Assembly: GCA_002305685.1 (NCBI GenBank)
Contig: DBQB01000009.1
Span: 1 to 64,000, forward strand
Direction: 5' to 3'
DNA from: Ruminococcaceae bacterium UBA1405
GTDB lineage: Bacteria; Bacillota; Clostridia; Oscillospirales; Ruminococcaceae
Length of the DNA: 64,000 nt
Each line of letters starts with the position of its first letter. The stretch's first letter is position 1. The translations under genes were made by a program, and so were the position numbers. The notes beneath the pieces are model-generated. The model had not been told where the DNA came from. It did not search any database and saw only the letters and a program-made list of their open reading frames with translations. Positions 1 through 8,461 of this stretch are shown here, piece by piece.

Positions 1-224
1 CTACTTGACAGGGAGCAGTTCACAATATACATTGTTACTTCTTTTTTTTTGATATTGAGTTGCGTTTTTTGAAATAACTGTTTTAGTCTTATTTTATTTC
101 CGTTTTAAAATAAATATTTAGCATATTTTTACAAAAAATCCTCCATGAAAGACTGTATTGCTTCAGTTCCATGGAGGATGATATCTTTTTTGTTAAGACT
201 ACTTTAAAAGATGACTTTCAGCCA
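1..224. other. AT-rich non-coding edge
   Basis: No credible gene lies here. The stretch is strongly AT-rich compared with the rest of the window. Its only clear structure is the terminator of the adjacent dehydrogenase gene at 138-179. Confidence 0.6.
131..179 (-). terminator. Terminator of ugd
   Basis: A 10-bp perfect stem (138-147 with 170-179) encloses a 22-nt loop. Read on the minus strand it is followed by a run of six T, just downstream of the ugd stop codon. This is the layout of an intrinsic terminator. Confidence 0.7.
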
Positions 225-1472
225 TCAATCCCGTCCAAAAATATCCCGTGTATAGACTTTATCTACAACATCTTCCAACTGCGCATGAAAGCGATTGGCA
301 ACAATTAGATCACAGGATATTTTGAAACAGGATAAATCATGACAAATTGGAAAACCACAATATTCATCGCTGTTTGTTAGAGAAGGTTCATACAAAAGGA
401 TTTCTATCCCTTCCCTAGATTTACCGACCTGAAACAGGACATCCTGTATACTGCTGTTGCGAAAGTTATCCGAATCAGCTTTCATGGTCAAGCGATAAAC
501 ACCCACAACGATTTTTCGCAAATCGTCTTTCTCACGGAGAACGCTTCTCTTTTGCGCTGCAAGATTCAGAATTTTTTGAGCAATATAATCTTTCCGAGTT
601 TGATTGCTCTCCACCACAGCGTGTATCAGTTTTTCCGGTACTTCACCGTAACTGGATAGGAGCTGACAGGTGTCTTTCGGAAGACAATATCCTCCATATC
701 CAAAGCTAGGATTGTTGTAGTGACTGCCGATACGCGGATCCAGACAGACGCCTTTAATAATCTCCTTAGCATCAAAACCGTTGCTCTCAGCATAGCTATC
801 TAATTCATTAAAATACGCCACGCGCAACGCCAAGTATGCGTTGGAAAAAAGCTTGACTGCTTCTGCCTCAGAAGAGCCCATTAAAAGAGTTTCTACATTC
901 TGCTTGCACGCCACTTGCCGCAATAATGAAGCAAACCGTTCCGCAGCAGCTTTCAAAGTTGCATCGGTCATATCCGCTCCAACAATAATTCGGCTTGGAT
1001 ACAAATTATCGTAAAGTGCCCTACCTTCCCGGAGAAATTCAGGACTAAACAGAATATTTCGGTTTCCTGTTTTTCTTTGTATTTCGGCGGTAAATCCCAC
1101 GGGAACGGTAGACTTTATTACAATCCATGCGTCTGGATTGCACTGGGTAATAAGCTGGACTACCGATTCCACAACAGAAGTGTCAAAGCGCTGCATGGTG
1201 GGCTCCCAATTTGTCGGCACTGCCACAATCACAAAATCTGCTTCGCGGTAGGCTTCCACCGCATCCAAAGTTGCCGTCAAATCAAGATTGGGGTGAGAAA
1301 AGTATTCTGTTATGTAGCGATCCTGAATTGGCGAAATCCGGTCATTGATCTGGTTTACCAGCTCAGGCAGAATGTCCACAGCAAGCACCCTATGCTTTTC
1401 TGCCAAAAGCGTTGCGAGACTCAGCCCAACATACCCCATACCTACTACCGTAATGGTATACTTCTTTCCCAT
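225..1472 (-). CDS. ugd: UDP-glucose/GDP-mannose dehydrogenase family protein
   Basis: A 415-aa NAD-dependent nucleotide-sugar dehydrogenase. It would oxidise the C6 hydroxyl of UDP-glucose (or a related nucleotide sugar) to the uronate in the cytosol, for surface polysaccharide synthesis. The N-terminal Rossmann motif GMGYVGLS is at residues 11-18. The catalytic-Cys motif GYGGYCLPKDT puts the nucleophile near residue 263. Length is normal for the family. The start has the upstream sequence GGCGTGGAAG. It stands alone, with a terminator behind it and queA upstream on the same strand, so the window does not show which polysaccharide it serves. UDP-glucose as substrate is an inference; UDP-ManNAc dehydrogenases look similar. 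Confidence 0.88.
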   Translation of the reverse strand: MGKKYTITVVGMGYVGLSLATLLAEKHRVLAVDILPELVNQINDRISPIQDRYITEYFSHPNLDLTATLDAVEAYREADFVIVAVPTNWEPTMQRFDTSVVESVVQLITQCNPDAWIVIKSTVPVGFTAEIQRKTGNRNILFSPEFLREGRALYDNLYPSRIIVGADMTDATLKAAAERFASLLRQVACKQNVETLLMGSSEAEAVKLFSNAYLALRVAYFNELDSYAESNGFDAKEIIKGVCLDPRIGSHYNNPSFGYGGYCLPKDTCQLLSSYGEVPEKLIHAVVESNQTRKDYIAQKILNLAAQKRSVLREKDDLRKIVVGVYRLTMKADSDNFRNSSIQDVLFQVGKSREGIEILLYEPSLTNSDEYCGFPICHDLSCFKISCDLIVANRFHAQLEDVVDKVYTRDIFGRD

Positions 1473-1577
1473 CTTCCACGCCCCAATTTGAAACGAATAA
1501 GATCACTACAAAAAATAAATATTGTATTCTCTGCTACAACTCTAAAAAATCCAACGGCAAAACGCTAGCCCGGTTTA

Positions 1578-2603
1578 TCAGACAATCAGCATCGCATCTC
1601 CAAAACTGAAAAACCGATACTGTTGTTCCACTGCCAATCGATACGCTGCCATGGTGTGTTCATATCCTGCGAAAGCGCTCACCAACATAATGAGTGTGCT
1701 TTCCGGCAAATGAAAGTTGGTGATCAGGCCGTCCAACACGCGAAACTGGTATCCGGGATAGATAAAGATATCCGTTTCTCCACTACATGGCTGAATGGCA
1801 CCGTATTTCTGCGCAACCGACTCCAAAGTGCGGCAGCTGGTGGTTCCCACAGCAAACACCCGTCCGCCCTTTGCTTTGGTTTCGTTGATCAGATTGGCGG
1901 TTTCTTCTGAAAGATAATAGCGTTCGGTGTGCATATGATGCTGGGTAATCTCATCCACCTTGACAGGACGGAAGGTTCCCAAACCAACGTGCAGCGTGAC
2001 GTATGCCGTATTGATTCCACGCTGTTGCAGTTTTTCAAGCAGTTCCGGCGTAAAATGCAGCCCAGCGGTAGGCGCAGCGGCACTCCCCCGCTCTTTGGCG
2101 TATACCGTTTGATACCGCTCCTGATCTTTTAACTCTGCGGTAATATATGGAGGCAATGGCATTTTACCAACCCGATCCAACACCTCATAAAAATTTCCAT
2201 CAAAGAAAAATTTGGCAATTCGATTTCCGTCCGGTTTTACTTCCAGAATCTCTGCATGGATTAGGCCCGCACCAAAGACAAAACGGGCGCCTGGCTTGGC
2301 TTTGCGCCCGGGGCGCACCAAAATTTCCCAAGTATCATTACTCTTTTGCTCCAAAAGCAAAAATTCCATAGCACCGCCGGTTCCCTCCTTTTCTCCAATG
2401 AGACGTGCGGGAATGACACGGGAATCATTCATCACCAGCAGATCTCCGGGACGAAGCAACTCAACAAGGTCATAAAAATGTTTATGTGTACACTCCCCTG
2501 TTCTGCGATCCATACACAGCAGACGGGAATGATCTCTCGGTTCAATGGGGGTTTGTGCAATCAGCTGTTCAGGCAACTCAAACCAAAAATCACTTGTATG
2601 CAT
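1578..2603 (-). CDS. queA: S-adenosylmethionine:tRNA ribosyltransferase-isomerase QueA
   Basis: A 341-aa enzyme of queuosine synthesis. It transfers and isomerises the ribosyl group of SAM onto preQ1 at the wobble position of GUN-anticodon tRNAs, giving epoxyqueuosine. The N-terminus (residues 1-30, FELPEQLIAQTPIEPRDHSRL) is the standard QueA opening, and GSAAAPTAGLHFT in the middle and LITNFHLPESTLIMLVSAF near the C-terminus are family signatures. A strong AAAGGAG site lies 7 nt before the ATG. The usual partner tgt is not next to it here. There is about 100 nt between its stop and the ugd start, so co-transcription is possible but not shown. Confidence 0.95.
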   Translation of the reverse strand: MHTSDFWFELPEQLIAQTPIEPRDHSRLLCMDRRTGECTHKHFYDLVELLRPGDLLVMNDSRVIPARLIGEKEGTGGAMEFLLLEQKSNDTWEILVRPGRKAKPGARFVFGAGLIHAEILEVKPDGNRIAKFFFDGNFYEVLDRVGKMPLPPYITAELKDQERYQTVYAKERGSAAAPTAGLHFTPELLEKLQQRGINTAYVTLHVGLGTFRPVKVDEITQHHMHTERYYLSEETANLINETKAKGGRVFAVGTTSCRTLESVAQKYGAIQPCSGETDIFIYPGYQFRVLDGLITNFHLPESTLIMLVSAFAGYEHTMAAYRLAVEQQYRFFSFGDAMLIV

Positions 2604-2837
2604 TTTAGCACTCCTTTGAATTTAAAAAACCTACAGATACCCGGACAATCCTCTACAGATTATGAAAAAGATGTCCTCTCTGCACAGCAATTTCTTTTAA
2701 CAGTACTTTTTAATAATTATATCGCATTCCGCATACGGTTTCCTTATTCGTTCCACACAAAAAAGCGAAACTCCTATCGCGAATTTATAGGATATTATAC
2801 GAAAACAGCAAAACGCAAGCAATTTCCGTCAAAAACA

Positions 2838-2866
2838 TTGACAGCCTCTATGTCTCATGCTACAAT
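2838..2866 (+). promoter_or_regulatory. SigA-type promoter of the lysine operon
   Basis: A consensus TTGACA (2838-2843) is separated by exactly 17 nt from TACAAT (2861-2866). The predicted transcript would start near 2873, just before the riboswitch. Confidence 0.85.
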
Positions 2867-2886
2867 TTTTATAATGAAATAGCATA

Positions 2887-3066
2887 CACTGGATAGAGGC
2901 GCGTCTTTAATGAGTAGATCATGCCAGATTGCCAAGATCGTTACAGCATGGAAGAAAGGTAAAGTCGCCGAAGGGGATGGTTGGCAGCCGTCCACCTGGT
3001 TGCATTCCCAAACAGGGCTGTAACTGTCATCATACGAATGGTGTGATGAAGAACTATCAGATGGTT
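2887..3066 (+). promoter_or_regulatory. Lysine riboswitch (L box)
   Basis: The leader carries the conserved L-box blocks in order: GATAGAGGCGCG then AGTA at the 5' end, GAAAGG followed by GTCGCCGAAGG in the centre, and GGCTGTAACTGTC toward the 3' side. The P1 strands CTGGATAG (2889-2896) and CTATCAG (3054-3060) pair with one bulge. A terminator follows at 3140. Known mechanism: lysine binding stabilises P1 and favours termination, so lysine lowers expression of the downstream genes. All four downstream genes fit lysine synthesis or its regulation. Confidence 0.92.
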
Positions 3067-3139
3067 AAACGACAGGTAAATGATAGTAGTATCACCTGTG
3101 ACAGTTGTTCTGATTCTTTTTCACTGATATTTGTTTGAT

Positions 3140-3168
3140 GGCCGGTTACACAACCGGCCTTTTCTTTT
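3140..3168 (+). terminator. Riboswitch-controlled terminator
   Basis: A perfect 8-bp GC-rich stem (GGCCGGTT with AACCGGCC, loop ACAC) is followed by TTTTCTTTT, 64 nt before asd. As it precedes rather than follows the operon, it is the expected attenuator of the lysine riboswitch. A second hairpin at 3072-3099 (ACAGG with CCTGT plus inner TGAT/ATCA) lies between aptamer and terminator and may take part in the switch. Confidence 0.88.
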
Positions 3169-3231
3169 GGGATCTGCTGCCGTCCCGCCAAAGCCGTTTC
3201 ATAATACTTTGAAAACTGTGAGGTTTGTGTG

Positions 3232-4311
3232 ATGAAAAATTTTAATGTCGCTGTTGTGGGCGCTACCGGTATGGTTGGACAGCGCTTTATCTCCCTTTTG
3301 GAGAATCATCCCTGGTTTCATGTGACTCACCTGGCTGCTTCTGCCCGCTCTGCCGGAAAAACCTATGAACAGGCTGTAGGTAACCGTTGGGCGATGCCAA
3401 CCCCTATTCCTGAAGCCGTCAAAAATATGGTAGTGATGGACGCCGTAGCCGATGTGGAGAAGATCGCTGCTTCCGTTGACTTTGTATTCTGTGCGGTTGA
3501 TATGAAGAAAGACGAGATCAAAGCATTAGAGGAACGTTATGCCAAGGCGGAATGTCCGGTTATCTCCAACAACTCGGCGCATCGTGGCACCTTTGATGTA
3601 CCGATGATTGTGCCGGAACTGAATCCGGAGCACGCAGACATCATCCCGGCACAGAGAAAAAGGCTGGGTACCAAGCGGGGCTTTATTGCAGTAAAATCCA
3701 ACTGCTCCCTGCAAAGTTATGTACCTGCGCTGCATCCTCTGCTCAAATATGGAGTGAAAGAGGTCCTAGCCTGTACCTATCAGGCCATTTCCGGAGCAGG
3801 AAAAACCTTTGAGACCTGGCCTGAGATGGTGGATAACCTGATTCCCTACATCGGCGGCGAAGAGGAAAAAAGCGAGCAGGAACCCTTAAAAATCTGGGGT
3901 TCAATCCAGGGCGATAAAATTGTAAATGCTTGTTCTCCTGCTATCACCACCCAATGTCTGAGAGTTCCCGTTTCCAATGGCCATACTGCCGCCGTCTTTG
4001 TCAGATTTGAGCATAAGCCTACCTTGGAACAGATTAAAGCAGATTGGGCTGCCTTCCAAGGTGTGCCACAGCAGTTGGAGCTTCCTTCTGCTCCCAAGCA
4101 GTTCCTGCACTACTTTGAGGAGAACGATCGTCCTCAAGCCCGTTTGGATCGAGACAGCGAAGGCGGCATGGCTGTTTCTATCGGACGGCTCCGTCCGGAT
4201 AGTCAATACGATATCAAATTTGTCTGCCTCTCCCACAATACACTGCGCGGCGCAGCCGGTGGAGCGGTTTTGATGGCAGAGCTGCTGGCAGCGAAAGGCT
4301 ATCTGGACTAA
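3232..4311 (+). CDS. asd: Aspartate-semialdehyde dehydrogenase
   Basis: A 359-aa enzyme that reduces aspartyl phosphate to aspartate semialdehyde with NADPH, the shared step to lysine/diaminopimelate, threonine and methionine. The nucleotide-binding loop GATGMVGQRF is at about residues 10-19. The active-site cysteine is in SNCSLQ. It resembles the long archaeal/fungal-like ASADH branch rather than the enterobacterial one. I chose the ATG at 3232, with TGAGG 8 nt upstream; a GTG directly before it (3229) is also possible. First gene after the lysine riboswitch, so expression should fall when lysine is plentiful. No aspartokinase gene is present in the window. Confidence 0.95.
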   Translation: MKNFNVAVVGATGMVGQRFISLLENHPWFHVTHLAASARSAGKTYEQAVGNRWAMPTPIPEAVKNMVVMDAVADVEKIAASVDFVFCAVDMKKDEIKALEERYAKAECPVISNNSAHRGTFDVPMIVPELNPEHADIIPAQRKRLGTKRGFIAVKSNCSLQSYVPALHPLLKYGVKEVLACTYQAISGAGKTFETWPEMVDNLIPYIGGEEEKSEQEPLKIWGSIQGDKIVNACSPAITTQCLRVPVSNGHTAAVFVRFEHKPTLEQIKADWAAFQGVPQQLELPSAPKQFLHYFEENDRPQARLDRDSEGGMAVSIGRLRPDSQYDIKFVCLSHNTLRGAAGGAVLMAELLAAKGYLD

Positions 4312-4372
4312 TTGCGATCCGTTATTTTCCACCAAGACGCAGTACCAGCAAGCCTCTTTACCCATACATGGT

Positions 4373-4410
4373 CAGCCAACATACAACCCCCATCAATTGT
4401 ATGTTGGCTG
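4373..4410 (+). other. 14-bp hairpin between asd and dapA
   Basis: A perfect 14-bp inverted repeat (4373-4386 with 4397-4410, 10-nt loop) sits just before the dapA ribosome binding site. No T-run follows, so it does not look like a simple terminator. It could stabilise the mRNA, act as a processing site or affect dapA translation. Confidence 0.75.
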
Positions 4411-4430
4411 GTTTAGAAAGGATGGATTTT

Positions 4431-5321
4431 ATGAAGAAGACGGTTTTTACCGGTTCAGCTGTTGCAATCATTACTCCCATGTATCCGGATGGGTCCGTCA
4501 ATTACGAGGAACTCAACCGATTGGTGGATTTCCAGATCGAAAACGGGACGGACGCCATTGTTGCCTGCGGTACCACTGGTGAATCAGCTACTTTGGGGGA
4601 CGAGGAACACGTCAGCGTTATCAAAGCCGTAGTAGATCGGGCCAATGGGCGGGTACCCGTAATTGCAGGCGCCGGCAGCAATGATACAGCCTATGCTGTC
4701 TGGCTTTCCCGTGAAGCCAGCGATCTGGGAGCCGATGCTCTGCTACATGTCTCCCCTTATTATAACAAAACCTCCCAAACCGGTCTCGTCCGGCATTTCA
4801 ACGCTATTGCTGACGCTACCGATCTGCCAGTGATCCTTTACAATGTTCCTTCCCGCACAGGAGTGAATATCCTGCCGGAAACCTATAAAGAACTTGCAAA
4901 GCATCCCAATATTGTGGCAACCAAGGAAGCCAACGGAAACATTTCCGCCGTTGCTCAGACCGCAGCTCTCTGTGGAGAGGAGTTAACCATCTATTCTGGA
5001 AATGACGATCAGATTGTTCCGCTGCTTGCATTGGGCGGGAAAGGCGTCATCTCGGTTTTGGCAAATGTTGCCCCCAAACAAACACACCAGATTTGTCAGT
5101 TGTTTTTTGAGGGTAAAACGGCCGAAAGTACTGCACTGCAACTGAAAATGCTTCCTTTGATTAACGCTTTATTCAGCGATGTCAATCCAATCCCCGTGAA
5201 AGAGGCTATGAATATGATGGGGTTTGCTGCCGGAAGCTGTCGGCTGCCTTTGGACTCCCTCTCTGAAAGCAACTACCTGAAACTGGCTGCACAGATGAAG
5301 GCTGCAGGTCTCATGAAGTAA
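4431..5321 (+). CDS. dapA: 4-hydroxy-tetrahydrodipicolinate synthase
   Basis: A 296-aa class I aldolase-fold enzyme that condenses pyruvate with aspartate semialdehyde, the first committed step to diaminopimelate and lysine. The GTTGES motif is near residues 47-52, Tyr137 lies in LYNVPSRTG, and the Schiff-base lysine is Lys165 in ATKEANGN. The ATG at 4431 has AGAAAGGA 8 nt upstream; an in-frame ATG at 4368 would extend the protein through the asd-dapA hairpin and has no good site. In this organism the pathway also feeds peptidoglycan and probably dipicolinate for spores. Confidence 0.96.
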   Translation: MKKTVFTGSAVAIITPMYPDGSVNYEELNRLVDFQIENGTDAIVACGTTGESATLGDEEHVSVIKAVVDRANGRVPVIAGAGSNDTAYAVWLSREASDLGADALLHVSPYYNKTSQTGLVRHFNAIADATDLPVILYNVPSRTGVNILPETYKELAKHPNIVATKEANGNISAVAQTAALCGEELTIYSGNDDQIVPLLALGGKGVISVLANVAPKQTHQICQLFFEGKTAESTALQLKMLPLINALFSDVNPIPVKEAMNMMGFAAGSCRLPLDSLSESNYLKLAAQMKAAGLMK

Positions 5322-5364
5322 TAAGATGTGTTTCTGAACTGAAATAGCAAGGATGTGAATTTCA

Positions 5365-6123
5365 ATGACCCGTATCATTCTTTCCGGATGTAACGGTACG
5401 ATGGGCAAAGTAATTGCTGCCAGCGTCGCAAAGCGTCAGGATTGCCAAATCGTTGCAGGAATTGATCTGAACGATACCGTCAATCAGGATTTTCCTGTGT
5501 TTTCCTCCCCTGCGCTGTGCACCGTGACAGCGGATGTAATCATAGATTTTTCCCACCCTTCTGTTCTGTCCGATCTGCTGGCCTTTGCCACCCACAACGC
5601 CATTCCCGCTGTAATAGCTACCACCGGACTCTCTGCGGAACAGGTGGAGCAGATTAAGATGACCGCCACACAAACGCCCATGTTCTTCTCTGCAAATATG
5701 TCTTTGGGTGTCAATTTGATGGTGGAACTTGCCCGTAAAGCTGCCGTGATTCTCTCCGATTCCTTTGATATTGAAATCGTAGAAAAACATCACAACAAAA
5801 AAATCGACGCCCCCAGCGGTACTGCGCTTATGTTGGCAGATGAAATCAATGATGCTTTGGGAAATACCAAAGAATATGTTTTTGACCGGCATAGTGTGCG
5901 CAAACGTCGTGAACCCCAAGAAATCGGTATCCAATCGGTACGTGGCGGAACCATTGTAGGAGAACATGAGATCATCTTTGCCGGTCCGGATGAACTCATT
6001 ACCCTGACCCATACCGCGATGTCTAAAGAAATTTTTGCTACCGGCGCTATCAATGCTGCGCTCTTTTTGGTACGGCAGTCCAGTGGCTTATACAGTATGA
6101 AGGATCTGATTGCCAGCGTTTAA
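5365..6123 (+). CDS. dapB: 4-hydroxy-tetrahydrodipicolinate reductase
   Basis: A 252-aa reductase that converts the DapA product to tetrahydrodipicolinate with NAD(P)H. It shows the N-terminal nucleotide loop GCNGTMGK (about residues 8-15) and the family signature EKHHNKKIDAPSGTA (about 134-148), which holds the catalytic His and Lys. AAGGA lies 11 nt before the ATG. It is 43 nt behind dapA and is the third gene of the riboswitch-controlled operon. Confidence 0.96.
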   Translation: MTRIILSGCNGTMGKVIAASVAKRQDCQIVAGIDLNDTVNQDFPVFSSPALCTVTADVIIDFSHPSVLSDLLAFATHNAIPAVIATTGLSAEQVEQIKMTATQTPMFFSANMSLGVNLMVELARKAAVILSDSFDIEIVEKHHNKKIDAPSGTALMLADEINDALGNTKEYVFDRHSVRKRREPQEIGIQSVRGGTIVGEHEIIFAGPDELITLTHTAMSKEIFATGAINAALFLVRQSSGLYSMKDLIASV

Positions 6124-6147
6124 CCTGGAGAATTTCAAAGAAATGAG

Positions 6148-6639
6148 ATGCTTAAAATGAATGGTGTATCCAAGCTTACCCTTTCCGAGGATATCTCGGT
6201 TATTACCTTTAATCATCTTTCTGCCGACCCAACTGGTCTGGCAAAAATTCTCAACCAGTTTGCTCAGGCGCAAATCAATATCGATATGATCTCCCAAACC
6301 GCTCCCAATAGCGGTACCATCAGCCTTTCTCTCACAGTATTTGCACAGGATCTTCTGAAAGCCCTTTCTCTTTGCAATCGTTTGAAGGATACCGTACCCG
6401 GTTTACGCCCACTGGTCAGCAGTGGAAACTGCAAGTTGCAGCTATATGGAGATGAGATGCGTACCATGCACGGTGTTGCCGCCAAAGCAATCGATACCAT
6501 CGCTTCCTCTGGCGCGGAAATCTATTTGATTACCACCTCAGAGGTGGATATTTCCGTTTTGGTGGCCAGAGATAAAGCCTTTGAGGCTGTGACCGCATTG
6601 GAAAAAGCATTCCAGGTTTCCTGTGAATCCACATTCTGA
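6148..6639 (+). CDS. Stand-alone ACT-domain protein (aspartokinase regulatory-domain-like)
   Basis: A 163-aa protein with no kinase domain that appears to hold two ACT-like units. The first covers about residues 13-75 (VITFNHLSADPTGLAKIL, then INIDMISQ). The second covers about 90-160 (MHGVAAKAIDTIASSGAEI, then VDISVLVARD). This matches the C-terminal regulatory half of aspartokinases. It is the last gene of the lysine operon, 24 nt after dapB and followed by a terminator. Inference: it binds an amino acid, probably lysine or threonine, and could regulate an aspartokinase encoded elsewhere. The start is uncertain; ATG 6157 is an alternative. Confidence 0.75.
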   Translation: MLKMNGVSKLTLSEDISVITFNHLSADPTGLAKILNQFAQAQINIDMISQTAPNSGTISLSLTVFAQDLLKALSLCNRLKDTVPGLRPLVSSGNCKLQLYGDEMRTMHGVAAKAIDTIASSGAEIYLITTSEVDISVLVARDKAFEAVTALEKAFQVSCESTF

Positions 6640-6691
6640 TTTCCGTGAATGAAAGGGCCTCTGTTTGAACTTCATGATTGCTCATACACGA

Positions 6692-6735
6692 AAGCCACTG
6701 CTCCCTTTTCGGGAAGCAGCGGCTTTTCTTTTTTG
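6692..6735 (+). terminator. Terminator of the lysine operon
   Basis: A GC-rich stem (AAAGCCACTGCTCCC with GGGAAGCAGCGGCTTTT, small imperfections) is followed by CTTTTTT. It lies between the plus-strand lysine operon and the converging tyrS gene. Confidence 0.85.
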
Positions 6736-6761
6736 GATCAAAGTCTGAGTAGAAACAACCT

Positions 6762-7988
6762 TTATGATAAGGAAATCTTGTGGAAAACTTTTTTGCCTTT
6801 TTTGAGAATCATTTCCTTACCGGAAAGATCAGAGGCTTTGACCTTTGCAGCAATATCGGTAACTTTTTGATCATCCAGCGCAATGCCACCCTGCTGTACC
6901 AGCCGTCTGGCTTCTCCTTTGGAGGGGGCAAGTTTTGTAGCAACCAAAATGTCCAGGATAGAGGCTTCCCCATCCACAAAGATAGCAGCATCTAATACAG
7001 TAGAAGGCATATGCTCGCTGTCACCACTGCCTCCAAACAGATTCTTTGCCGCGGAGAGAGCCTTATCCGCTTCCTCCTTACCGTGAACAATGGCGGTAAC
7101 TTCATACGCTAGAATCTCTTTTGCTTTATTCAGCTGAGCATCTTTCCAACTTTCCATCTCTTCAATTTGCTCAATGGGAACAAAGGTCAACAGCTTCAGG
7201 CAGTTGATCACGTCGTCATCGGATACATTGCGCCAGTACTGGAAGAATTCGTAGGGAGAGGTCTTGGCAGGATCCAGCCACAGAGCGCCTTTTTCGGTTT
7301 TACCCATCTTCTTCCCTTCCTTAGTGGTCAGAAGAGTAAAGGTCATACCGTATACTTCCTTACCAGTCATCTTCCGGGTCAGATCAATGCCGCCCAGAAT
7401 GTTAGACCACTGATCGTCTCCGCCAAACTCCATGGTACAGTTGTAGAGCTGGTTGAGCTTATAAAAATCATAGCTCTGCATAATCATGTAGTTAAATTCC
7501 AGGAAGGTTAAACCACGTTCCAAACGGGATTTCACACACTCCGCCGCCAGCATATGATTGACAGAGAAATGTACGCCTACATCCCGCAAAAGCTCAATAT
7601 AATTGAGCTTCATCAGCCAGTCGCCATTTCGGGCCACAATGGCCTTTCCTGGGGTAAGATCCACAAAACGGCCCATCTGCTGCACAAAAAGGTCTGCATT
7701 CTTGTTGATCTCCTCTACCGAGAGCATCTTCCGCATATCCGTTTTTCCGGTTGGGTCGCCCACCATGGTCGTTCCGGTACCTAAAAGCAGAATGGGCATA
7801 TGTCCCGCCAGCTGCATACGGCGAATCACCATCAACTGTAAAAAGTGTCCCACATGCAAACTATCGGCGGTGGCATCAAAACCAATATAGAAAGTCACTT
7901 TGGAGTTGTTCAGCGCTTGCTCCACCTTTTCCAGATTGGTACACTGTGCGATCAAGCCACGGCGTTTGAAATCTTCAAATACGGTCAT
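6762..7988 (-). CDS. tyrS: Tyrosyl-tRNA synthetase
   Basis: A 408-aa class I aminoacyl-tRNA synthetase that charges tRNA-Tyr. The HIGH-type motif is HVGH at residues 45-48, in GFDATADSLHVGH. The KMSKS-type loop is KMGKT near residue 230. The C-terminal 60 or so residues form an S4-like RNA-binding domain (APSKGEARRLVQQGGI). AAAGGGG lies 9 nt before the ATG. Expression is controlled by the T-box leader upstream, whose specifier matches tyrosine. Confidence 0.97.
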   Translation of the reverse strand: MTVFEDFKRRGLIAQCTNLEKVEQALNNSKVTFYIGFDATADSLHVGHFLQLMVIRRMQLAGHMPILLLGTGTTMVGDPTGKTDMRKMLSVEEINKNADLFVQQMGRFVDLTPGKAIVARNGDWLMKLNYIELLRDVGVHFSVNHMLAAECVKSRLERGLTFLEFNYMIMQSYDFYKLNQLYNCTMEFGGDDQWSNILGGIDLTRKMTGKEVYGMTFTLLTTKEGKKMGKTEKGALWLDPAKTSPYEFFQYWRNVSDDDVINCLKLLTFVPIEQIEEMESWKDAQLNKAKEILAYEVTAIVHGKEEADKALSAAKNLFGGSGDSEHMPSTVLDAAIFVDGEASILDILVATKLAPSKGEARRLVQQGGIALDDQKVTDIAAKVKASDLSGKEMILKKGKKVFHKISLS

Positions 7989-8135
7989 TGTTTATTTCCC
8001 CTTTCCAATTTTTCATAAGGATTTCTTTTGGATGACTCTTTTCCAAAGCATACCGACTACTTTGGAAACGTATTTGTCGAAGGAGAGGACGACTCTGGAT
8101 TCTATGAAAGCCTTTGCGATTCCCACCGGCAAAGG

Positions 8136-8400
8136 TAAAATAAAAACACCCTCTGCAATCACTTGCAGAGGGCGAAAATTTCCGCGGTACCACCTCTATT
8201 GCTGCAAAAAACGCAGCCACTCTCGACACATACATGCCACAACGCTATAACGGGCATCCCCGGCCCATCCTACTACGGATCATCCGTTTCAGACGGCAGC
8301 TCCGTGATGTATTCATCCAACGGCTCCATGCTTTTTTCCACCAACCAAAAGCTCTCTGTGATATTGCCAAAGGATTACTGGTTCACTTCTTTGCCATTGA
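8136..8400 (-). promoter_or_regulatory. T-box leader (tyrosine) of tyrS
   Basis: Read on the minus strand, the leader contains the T-box core AGAGGTGGTACCGCGG (8182-8197), which pairs with the uncharged tRNA acceptor end. It is followed by a 10-bp terminator stem (8149-8158 with 8163-8172) and a T-rich tail. The probable specifier codon is TAC (Tyr) at 8311-8309 in the context GAATACATC. Known mechanism: uncharged tRNA-Tyr stabilises the antiterminator and allows tyrS transcription. Confidence 0.93.
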
Positions 8401-8405
8401 TTAGT

Positions 8406-8434
8406 ACTATACCATGGCTCATGAAAAAAGTCAA
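8406..8434 (-). promoter_or_regulatory. Promoter of the tyrS T-box transcript
   Basis: On the minus strand TTGACT (8434-8429) and TATAGT (8411-8406) are separated by exactly 17 nt, placing the start near 8400 and the T-box directly behind it. Confidence 0.85.
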
Positions 8435-8461
8435 TATCCATCCGCCGAAAAAATAAACTTT

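Noticed and set aside
2929..3138. 69-aa plus-strand frame in the asd leader
   Set aside because: It lies entirely within the lysine riboswitch and its expression platform.
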